The notes under the pieces were generated by a model. That model made no database searches. It was not told the origin of the DNA and saw only the letters and a program-made list of their open reading frames with translations. Shown piece by piece: positions 1 to 4,828 of a stretch of 5,642 nt of DNA. Location: positions 1 to 5,642 of the forward strand of contig JBOHCT010000231.1 in assembly GCA_050699055.1 (NCBI GenBank), in the 5' to 3' direction. The translations under genes and the position numbers were made by a program. Within the stretch, counting starts at the first letter, position 1. Each line of letters starts with the position of its first letter. This DNA comes from JBOHCT01 sp050699055 (GTDB lineage Bacteria > Actinomycetota > Actinomycetes > Streptosporangiales > JBOHCT01).

Positions 1-57
1 GAGCTGCAGCACGACGGATACGACGTCGCCGGGCTCCTACCCGAACACGCGGCCTGA
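1..57 (+). CDS. C-terminal end of an unidentified protein (partial)
   Basis: Frame 1 is open from the first base and ends at a TGA at 55-57, giving 18 residues that end in LLPEHAA. Third codon positions are mostly G or C, as in the other genes here, which supports a real reading frame cut by the window edge. No family can be recognised from so short a tail. It lies on the same strand as the amidohydrolase, 135 bases upstream of it. With an inverted repeat between them, co-transcription is possible but not shown. Confidence 0.5.
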   Translation, partial: ELQHDGYDVAGLLPEHAA

Positions 58-80
58 GGCGTCAACACGGAGCCTGGATT

Positions 81-96
81 TAGGGAACAGACCCTA
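81..96. repeat. Short inverted repeat TAGGG-N6-CCCTA, candidate operator
   Basis: TAGGG at 81-85 is mirrored by CCCTA at 92-96 around a six-base spacer (AACAGA). It lies in the gap upstream of the amidohydrolase, roughly 100 bases before the ATG at 193, where a regulator site or promoter element could sit. The minus-strand reading contains TAGGGT, a hexamer resembling an actinobacterial -10 element. Five-base arms can arise by chance, and no second copy is obvious nearby. Confidence 0.25.
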
Positions 97-181
97 GATC
101 TGGACGCTGGATGTACTTCCTTGGTGAAGTGAGTGTTCCGCAAGCAGTACCGGCAGGCGTTCGAACTGATCGACCAGAACC

Positions 182-187
182 GGAAGG
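182..187 (+). promoter_or_regulatory. Ribosome binding site of the amidohydrolase
   Basis: GGAAGG at 182-187 ends five bases before the ATG at 193. This is good Shine-Dalgarno spacing and decides for ATG 193 over the in-frame GTG at 133. Confidence 0.6.
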
Positions 188-192
188 CAACC

Positions 193-1429
193 ATGACGAC
201 AGTGATCACCAACGCGAGGATCTTCGACGGCGAGCGTGTGCTCGACGAGACCTCGGTCACGATCGAAGCGGCGACGATCCGCTCCGTCGGTGGACCGGTG
301 ACCGACGCGGCAGAGGTCGTCGACGCGGCGGGTGCGACTCTGCTCCCAGGGCTGATCGACGCCCACGTGCATACGTCGCCGGAATCGCTGACCCTCGCAC
401 TTCGCTTCGGGGTGACCACCGAGCTCGAGATGCGGGCACGTCGACGAACAACAACCGGGCCGAGATCAACGACGCCCTCGCCGACGTCCGCTCCTCCGGT
501 TTCGCGATCACCCCTCCCGGCGGTCACCCCAGTGAGCTGTTCAGTGCGGGTCGCCCCGACCGCGACGGATCGATCGCTGAAGAAGAGGGCGGCCAGGAGG
601 GCTGGAGCGACATCGTCATGCCGTACTCCAGCACTCCGGACGAAGCGGCGTCGTTCATCCCGCAATTGATCGCCGCCGGGTCGGACTACATCAAGTTCAT
701 GAGCGACGATGGCTCCGTCGAGGGTGCCCCTGGCACCCCCATGCTGGACGCCGCCACCGTGGAGGCGGGTGTGGCGGAAGCGCACCGCCTCGGAATGCTG
801 ACGGTCGCCCACACCCTGACGATCGACGCGAGCCGCACCGCGATCGAAGGCGGCATGGACGGCCTGGCCCACGTGTTCATGGACCAGCCCCATACCCCTG
901 AGATCATCGACCTGATCGCCTCGTCGGGCGCGTTCGTCACCCGTGCGTTGTCCTGAACGCTTCGATGCTAGGGATCAGCGGCGAAGCGTTCGCCCACGAC
1001 CCTCGCGTGGACTCCCGGCTGGACGACGCCTGGCGGGCCACGATCCGCGGCAGCTTCAACCGATACCCGCAGGGCCGTCTCGCTGACATCCTCGCCGCGG
1101 TCAAAGCGCTGCACCACGCAGGCGTCGACCTCCTCACCGGCACAGACGTCTCCGTCCCCGTCCCCACCTTCGGCGGCATGGCCCACGGTGCCAGCGTCCA
1201 CCACGAACTCCAACTCTTCGTCCAGGCCGGCCTCACCCCCGTCGAAGCACTCCGCGCCGCCACGTCCGTGCCCGCACGTCGCTTCAATCTCACCGACCGC
1301 GGGCGGATCGCCGAGGGCCTCCGCGCCGACCTGCTCCTCGTTGACGGTGACCCCACCGCCACCATCAGCGACACTCTCTCCACCAAGGGTGTTTGGCGTC
1401 GCGGCGTCCGCCTCGCCGACAGCCTCTAA
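193..1429 (+). pseudogene. Metal-dependent amidohydrolase (imidazolonepropionase/prolidase-like), broken by two frameshifts
   Basis: With one base restored at about 433-435 and one at about 940-942, this reads as a 412-residue amidohydrolase, a normal family length. The N-terminal beta region (VITNARIFDG) leads to the metal motif HVH (H58, H60 of the repaired protein). Next come YIKF with the probable carboxylated lysine K168, VAHTL (H207), LAHVF (H227) and LTGTD with the metal-binding aspartate D319. The C-terminal GLRADLLLVDGDP closes the sandwich domain. These are the expected ligands of a binuclear TIM-barrel hydrolase of the COG1228 type. The substrate cannot be told; such proteins cleave cyclic amides, dipeptides or related C-N bonds in the cytosol. 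As written, translation from ATG 193 stops at 667-669 after 158 residues, which include only the HxH motif. The second segment stops at 954-956, and the third ends at TAA 1427-1429. No slippery heptamer is visible at either break. The good sequence between breaks suggests very recent decay or sequencing error. Confidence 0.85.
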
Positions 1430-1576
1430 CCAATCACCCGCGGAAGCGGCGACACTCACGCGCTCACCGCATCCGAGGAGAGCCCGGGGGACTGTGTTCC
1501 CGCCTGGCTTGAGGCCCCTTGGGAGCCGCCAGCGGCGAGTCCAGGAGCGGTGTAACGACTACCGATCCCCTCAGCG
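1430..1576. other. Convergent intergenic region, structured-looking, no gene
   Basis: These 147 bases separate the ends of the amidohydrolase (+) and the ppx-like gene (-). No believable gene is present; open frames crossing the region are extensions of shadow frames. It holds two imperfect hairpins: GGGGA/TTCCC at 1487-1501, and a longer one at 1504-1532. After these comes a stretch, to about 1570, with no coding bias I could recognise. A shared terminator is the simplest explanation. A relic of a structured RNA is possible but unproven. Confidence 0.5.
1504..1532. terminator. Candidate bidirectional terminator hairpin
   Basis: CTGGC at 1504-1508 pairs with GCCAG at 1528-1532. Inside, GGCCCC at 1513-1518 pairs with GGG at 1521-1523 and GCC at 1525-1527, with one bulged A and a TTGA internal bulge. 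It lies between two convergent genes, where a shared terminator is expected. There is no T-tract on either side, so it would be an actinobacterial-type hairpin without U-tail, and the two-base apical loop would have to open by a pair. Confidence 0.35.
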
Positions 1577-2515
1577 TCACACCAGCGACCAGGCCAGGCC
1601 GTCGAGGATGTCGTGCTCGCTGACCAGCAGCTCGGGCAGGCCCAGCCGCCGGATCGTACGCGAGAGCACGAGCGCGCCCGCGGCGATCACGTCCACCCGA
1701 CCCGGATGGATGACCGGCATCGCGGCGCGCTCCTCCCGCGACATCCCGAGCAGCCGTTCCGTCACGTCATGCACATCGGCGGCGGACAGCCGCGAATGGT
1801 GGATGCGCTCAGGATCGTACGAGGAAAGCCCGAGCGCGATACCCGCGACCGTGGTGACCGTACCGGCCAGCCCGATGAGCGACCGCGCCTCGACCAAGGA
1901 CACCGTGTCGGATACGAGGTCGAGCGCCCGGTCGACGTCGTCCGCCGCGGCGCTCGCCTGGAGAGCCGTGGGCGGGTCGTCGTGCAGGTGGCGCTCGGTG
2001 AGGCGGACCGACCCCACGTCGACGGACCGCGCCGCCCTCGCCTCGCCGTCGCCGAGCACGTACTCCGTCGAGCCCCCGCCGATGTCGACGACGAGGTGCG
2101 GCGGGGGCAGGTCCACCATGCCTGCGAGCTCGCGGGTCGCCCCGACGTACGACAGCGCGGCCTCCTCCTCACCGGTCAGCACCTCCGGCCGGACGCCGAG
2201 GATGTCGATGACGCCGTCGACGAAATCGGCGCGGTTGTCAGCGTCTCGGGTCGCGCTCGTCGCGGCCACCCGCGCCTTCTCCGCGCCGTGGGCCCCAACC
2301 GCGTGCGCGTAGTCGCCCAGGACCCGCAGCGTACGGTCCAGGGCCTCGGGCGCCAGCCGCCCGGTACTGTCGACGCCCTGCCCGAGCCTGGTGATCTCCA
2401 TACGGCGCTCGACGTCGGCGAGCCGACCGACACTGGCGTCGACATCGGCAACGAGCAGGCGTACGGAGTTCGTGCCGCAGTCGACTGTCGCGACCCTGGT
2501 CGCGGTGCTGGTCAC
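1577..2515 (-). CDS. ppx: Ppx/GppA-family exopolyphosphatase
   Basis: This encodes a 312-residue phosphatase of the sugar kinase/actin fold. The family releases phosphate from polyphosphate ends or from pppGpp. Short actinobacterial members of about 310-320 residues lack the extra C-terminal domains of the enterobacterial enzymes. The N-terminal phosphate-binding loop is TVDCGTNSVRLL (residues 10-21). It is followed by AATSATRDA (84-92), TGEEEA with the likely catalytic glutamate (114-119), the second phosphate loop DIGGGSTE (144-151), and a later GLAGTVTTVAG glycine-rich segment. The protein ends in EHDILDGLAWSLV. The start is GTG 2515: its GTGA overlaps the TGA stop of the DUF501 gene (2512-2514), and VATVDCGTNS then falls at the usual distance from the N-terminus. 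A longer open frame continues upstream but only shadows the DUF501 gene. The gene is last in the eno operon and probably translated by coupling, since no clear Shine-Dalgarno precedes it. Whether polyphosphate or pppGpp is the main substrate is not visible. Confidence 0.92.
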   Translation of the reverse strand: MTSTATRVATVDCGTNSVRLLVADVDASVGRLADVERRMEITRLGQGVDSTGRLAPEALDRTLRVLGDYAHAVGAHGAEKARVAATSATRDADNRADFVDGVIDILGVRPEVLTGEEEAALSYVGATRELAGMVDLPPPHLVVDIGGGSTEYVLGDGEARAARSVDVGSVRLTERHLHDDPPTALQASAAADDVDRALDLVSDTVSLVEARSLIGLAGTVTTVAGIALGLSSYDPERIHHSRLSAADVHDVTERLLGMSREERAAMPVIHPGRVDVIAAGALVLSRTIRRLGLPELLVSEHDILDGLAWSLV

Positions 2516-3000
2516 GGTCCGAGCCCCGCGACGGACACGCACGGCCCCGTCTCCCACCAGCGCGGCAGCAGCTCGAGCGCCTCCCGGCCGAGCGGGTTGG
2601 CTCCGGGGGCGGCCAGCTCGTGGGCGACGAGGGCGTGCAGGCACTTCACCCGGTCCGGCATGCCACCCACCCCGGGCGAGCCGGGGAGTGGCTCGATGGC
2701 GTCGCGGAGTGCCAGGTAGTCGCGGTGGGCGGCGGCGTACCGCGCCCGCAGCGCCGGATCGCCGGCCAGCCGCGCCGTCATCTCCCGCATCAGCCCGTCC
2801 GACTCCAGCCGGCCGACGGCGGAGGACGCTCTCGGGCAGGTCAGGTAGAACAGGGTCGGAAATGGCGTACCGCCCGGGAGGCGGGGCGCGGTCTCGACCG
2901 CGTCGGGCAGTCCGCAGGGGCACCGGTGGGCGACCCGGCGGAGCCCGCGCGGGCGACGGCCCAACTGAGCGGCCACCGCCTCGGCGTCACTGCGCTCCAT
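2512..3000 (-). CDS. DUF501 family protein of unknown function
   Basis: A 162-residue soluble protein of the conserved actinobacterial DUF501 family, known for sitting between ftsB/divIC and a ppx gene. Family-typical segments are QLGRRPRG (12-19), RCPCGLPD (26-33), TAPRLPGGTPFPTLFYLT (37-54), RLESDGLMREM (64-74) and GGMPDRVKCLHALVAH (112-127). C27, C29, C120, H122 and H127 could form a metal site, but this is my inference. No signal peptide or membrane segment is seen. The chosen start is ATG 3000, 14 bases inside the end of ftsB. A TTG at 3015 would add five residues (MSART) and lacks any advantage in ribosome-binding sequence. The TGA stop (2512-2514) lies within the GTGA that starts ppx. 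The operon position suggests a link to envelope growth or phosphate/stringent signalling, but no activity is established from the sequence. Confidence 0.9.
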   Translation of the reverse strand: MERSDAEAVAAQLGRRPRGLRRVAHRCPCGLPDAVETAPRLPGGTPFPTLFYLTCPRASSAVGRLESDGLMREMTARLAGDPALRARYAAAHRDYLALRDAIEPLPGSPGVGGMPDRVKCLHALVAHELAAPGANPLGREALELLPRWWETGPCVSVAGLGP

Positions 3001-3388
3001 CGTCCGCGCGCTCAATCGACCGCCAGAGGTTCACGAACCACGGGCGACCCTCGGCGTCGGCGACCCCGCTGTCGTGGGCCCGCTGCCGGGCGCGGTCGCG
3101 ACCGTCGATGACGACGTAGCTCTTCTCCCCGGGCATGACGAAATGCAGCCGTTCGCGTGCCTCGCGCCGAGTGTAAACGGGGTCGGCGAGCTGATGCTTA
3201 CGCGCTTCGAGGGCGGATATGTGCTGGCTGAGCCGGTGGTTCTCGGTGCCGAGCTCGCTGATCCGCTGCCGCTGCGCGATGTACTCACGTACGGGGTAGG
3301 CGAGGCTCAGCGCGACCGCGCACAGCACGATCGCGAGGATCCCGACCCGCCCGGTCAGCCGGGGGCCCCGCCGGTCGCGGTCGCTCAC
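2987..3388 (-). CDS. ftsB: FtsB/DivIC-family septum formation initiator
   Basis: A 133-residue bitopic membrane protein of the FtsB/DivIC family. Such proteins join FtsL and FtsQ in the divisome and help activate septal peptidoglycan synthesis. A short basic cytoplasmic tail (SDRDRRGPRLTGR) precedes one hydrophobic segment at about residues 15-33. A coiled coil with heptad-like leucines, isoleucines and many charged or Gln/Asn residues follows at about 36-67. The hallmark DPVYTRREARERLHFVMPGE spans 69-88, and YVVI follows. The remaining 40 residues are polar and less conserved. The start is GTG 3388; the GTGA at 3388-3385 includes the eno stop. A GAGGTG Shine-Dalgarno lies inside the eno end (3402-3397), eight bases upstream. 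Its stop lies 14 bases inside the DUF501 gene. It may be named divIC in other annotations; the two families are not separable from this sequence alone. Confidence 0.9.
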   Translation of the reverse strand: MSDRDRRGPRLTGRVGILAIVLCAVALSLAYPVREYIAQRQRISELGTENHRLSQHISALEARKHQLADPVYTRREARERLHFVMPGEKSYVVIDGRDRARQRAHDSGVADAEGRPWFVNLWRSIERADDGAQ

Positions 3389-4674
3389 GACCGGGACACC
3401 TCGGTGAAGCGCGGGAACGCCGACGGACCGGCGTAGCGGGCGGCGTCGTCGAGCAGCTCCTCGATGCGCAGCAGCTGGTTGTACTTGGCGACCCGCTCCG
3501 AGCGCGCGGGAGCGCCGGTCTTGATCTGGCCGCAGTCGGTGGCGACCGCGAGGTCGGCGATGGTGGTGTCCTCGGTCTCACCGGAACGGTGGCTCACTAC
3601 ACATCGCCAGCCGGACCTGTGGGCGAGGGCGACCGCGTCGAGGGTCTCGCTCAGCGTGCCGATCTGGTTGACCTTCACGAGCAGGGCATTGGCCGCACGC
3701 TCGTCGATTCCGCGCTGGATCCGCTCCGGGTTGGTCACGAAGATGTCGTCGCCCACGATCTGCACCCGTTCGCCGAGGGTCGCGGTGAACGTTCGCCAGC
3801 CCGGCCAGTCCTCCTCCGCGAGCGGATCCTCGATCGAGACGATGGGGTACGAGCCGAGAAGCCGCTCGTAGTACGCGGTCATCTCCTCGGCGGATTTGCG
3901 GGTGCCCTCGAAGGCGTACGCGCCGTCGTCGTAGAACTCGCTCGCCGCGGGGTCGAGGGCCAGCGCGATGTCGTCGCCCGGGGTGAAACCGGCCTTGGTG
4001 ATCGCCTCGACGATCAGGTCGAGGGCGACCCGGTTGCTGTCGAGGTCGGGGGCGAACCCGCCCTCGTCGCCGACACCCGTGCCCAGACCGTGGGCCTTGA
4101 GGACCGACTTCAGCGTGTGGTAGGTCTCGGCGCCCCAGCGCACTCCCTCCGCGAACGTCGCCGCCCCGACCGGCACCGCCATGAACTCCTGGAAGTCGAC
4201 ATTGGTGTCGGCGTGGGCGCCGCCGTTCAGGATGTTCATCATCGGGGCGGGCAGGGTGTGCGCGCCGGGGCCGCCGACGTACCTGAACAGGGGCAGGTCG
4301 GCCGACTCCGCCGTGGCCTTGGCGACGGCGAGCGAGACGCCCAGGATCGCGTTGGCGCCGAGCCGGGACTTGTCGGGGGTGCCGTCGAGGTCGGTCAGCG
4401 TCTGGTCGATGAGCCGCTGCTCGTCGGCGTCATAGCCGAGCAGCTCGGGCGCGATCTCGTCCACGACGCCAAGGACCGCCTTCTCGACGCCTTTGCCGGA
4501 GTAACGCTCGCCGCCGTCACGCAGCTCGACGGCCTCATGGGTGCCGGTGGACGCCCCGCTCGGCACGGCGGCGCGGGCGACGATCCCACCGTCGAGCTCA
4601 ACCTCGACCTCGACGGTGGGGTTGCCGCGGGAGTCGAGGACCTCCCGCGCCGAGACGGCATCGATAGACGCCAC
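3385..4674 (-). CDS. eno: Enolase (phosphopyruvate hydratase)
   Basis: A complete 429-residue enolase, the usual bacterial length. It interconverts 2-phosphoglycerate and phosphoenolpyruvate in cytosolic glycolysis and gluconeogenesis and needs Mg2+. The N-terminus has the canonical AREVLDSRGNPTVEVEV (9-25). The mobile catalytic loop SGASTG contains S42. NGGAHADTNVDFQEF carries H154 and E163, and GDEGGFAP carries E204. The three metal-binding acids are D241 (ALDPAASEF), E282 (SIEDP) and D309 (GDDIF). Catalytic K334 lies in LVKVNQIGT, H362 in VVSHRSGETED and K385 in IKTGAP, so all key residues are present. The start is GTG 4674, preceded by a good GAAGGAG at 4686-4680. The stop overlaps the ftsB start. 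The gene leads the four-gene operon and faces a divergent transporter gene, so its promoter must lie in the 150-base gap. The high-expression role and strong ribosome-binding site fit a first-in-operon housekeeping gene. Confidence 0.98.
   Translation of the reverse strand: MASIDAVSAREVLDSRGNPTVEVEVELDGGIVARAAVPSGASTGTHEAVELRDGGERYSGKGVEKAVLGVVDEIAPELLGYDADEQRLIDQTLTDLDGTPDKSRLGANAILGVSLAVAKATAESADLPLFRYVGGPGAHTLPAPMMNILNGGAHADTNVDFQEFMAVPVGAATFAEGVRWGAETYHTLKSVLKAHGLGTGVGDEGGFAPDLDSNRVALDLIVEAITKAGFTPGDDIALALDPAASEFYDDGAYAFEGTRKSAEEMTAYYERLLGSYPIVSIEDPLAEEDWPGWRTFTATLGERVQIVGDDIFVTNPERIQRGIDERAANALLVKVNQIGTLSETLDAVALAHRSGWRCVVSHRSGETEDTTIADLAVATDCGQIKTGAPARSERVAKYNQLLRIEELLDDAARYAGPSAFPRFTEVSRS
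3397..3402 (-). promoter_or_regulatory. Internal ribosome binding site of ftsB within eno
   Basis: On the minus strand GAGGTG lies eight bases before the GTG start at 3388 and within the last codons of eno. It supports that GTG as the true start and suggests that ftsB can be initiated by ribosomes finishing eno. Confidence 0.5.
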
Positions 4675-4679
4675 GGGCG

Positions 4680-4686
4680 CTCCTTC
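4680..4686 (-). promoter_or_regulatory. Ribosome binding site of eno
   Basis: GAAGGAG on the minus strand lies five bases upstream of GTG 4674. It is the strongest Shine-Dalgarno sequence noticed in the window and fixes the enolase start. Confidence 0.75.
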
Positions 4687-4713
4687 GGGTCTGTACGGAC
4701 GATCCCGGAATTC

Positions 4714-4719
4714 ACCCTA
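4714..4719 (-). promoter_or_regulatory. Candidate -10 element of the eno promoter
   Basis: TAGGGT on the minus strand (4719 to 4714) fits the TANNNT pattern of actinobacterial -10 boxes. It lies about 40 bases before the eno start, which leaves room for a short leader with the Shine-Dalgarno. No clear TTGAC-like -35 box is seen 16-18 bases further upstream, so the assignment is tentative. Confidence 0.4.
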
Positions 4720-4720
4720 G

Positions 4721-4744
4721 CCACCCGCTCGGGCGGACCGGTGG
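4721..4744. repeat. Inverted repeat CCACC/GGTGG between divergent promoters
   Basis: CCACC at 4721-4725 is mirrored by GGTGG at 4740-4744 around a GC-rich centre that itself includes CCGCTCGG. It lies exactly between the two divergent TAGGGT elements and would cover both -35 regions. This is a plausible place for a regulator, but GC-rich DNA gives such short repeats by chance. Confidence 0.25.
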
Positions 4745-4756
4745 AGGCCCGCCGGA

Positions 4757-4762
4757 TAGGGT
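4757..4762 (+). promoter_or_regulatory. Candidate -10 element of the transporter promoter
   Basis: TAGGGT at 4757-4762 has the same hexamer as the presumed eno -10 box but points the other way, about 60 bases before the transporter ATG. No good -35 match is seen. If used, the transcript would include the possible leader ORF at 4775-4828. Confidence 0.35.
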
Positions 4763-4774
4763 GGCCCTCGGCTC

Positions 4775-4828
4775 ATGAACCGTCCATACGCTCCGCCCAC
4801 GACGCTCCGGCCGGGTAGGTCGCCATGA
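4775..4828 (+). CDS. Possible 17-residue leader ORF before the transporter
   Basis: ATG 4775 opens MNRPYAPPTTLRPGRSP and stops at TGA 4826-4828. That stop overlaps the transporter start as ATGA (4825-4828). The peptide has four prolines and three arginines but no run of one amino acid like that of a classical attenuation leader. The Shine-Dalgarno region before it is weak. It could be a translationally coupling upstream ORF or a chance reading frame; chance is the more likely. Confidence 0.25.
   Translation: MNRPYAPPTTLRPGRSP
4813..4819 (+). promoter_or_regulatory. Ribosome binding site of the transporter
   Basis: GGGTAGG ends five bases before ATG 4825. An in-frame TAG at 4816-4818 rules out any start further upstream, so ATG 4825 is the first possible start in this frame. 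Confidence 0.5.

Noticed and set aside
425..942. Programmed ribosomal frameshifting as an explanation of the two breaks in the amidohydrolase
   Set aside because: Both would need -1 shifts, but neither site has an X-XXY-YYZ slippery heptamer or an evident stimulatory pseudoknot. Two programmed shifts in a metabolic hydrolase would be unprecedented to my knowledge.
968..1459. Minus-strand open frames opposite the amidohydrolase C-terminal part
   Set aside because: The + strand reading here contains the GTD metal motif and the family C-terminus. The antisense translations are low-complexity shadows.
1430..1576. tRNA or small protein gene in the convergent gap
   Set aside because: No cloverleaf with a T-loop GTTCRA and anticodon arm could be found. 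The only open frames are parts of longer shadow frames without a start and ribosome-binding site of their own.
1613..2719. + strand open frame of about 368 codons opposite the ppx and DUF501 genes
   Set aside because: It lies antisense to two genes with clear family motifs, and its translation is rich in Arg, Gly and Asp with no domain.
2516..2923. N-terminal extension of the ppx frame to about 448 residues
   Set aside because: The extra 136 codons lie in another frame of the DUF501 gene and read as Arg/Ala/Gly-rich shadow sequence. GTG 2515 gives a normal-length protein with its phosphate loop in the right place.
3001..3015. TTG 3015 as the start of the DUF501 protein
   Set aside because: TTG is the rarest of the three starts. 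The added five residues are not family-like, and ATG 3000 leads directly into the conserved N-terminal region.
3589..4818. Long + strand open frame of about 409 codons opposite eno
   Set aside because: It is antisense to a fully motif-complete enolase. Such frames arise when G/C-rich third positions on one strand remove stop codons from the opposite one. The translation has no recognisable domain.
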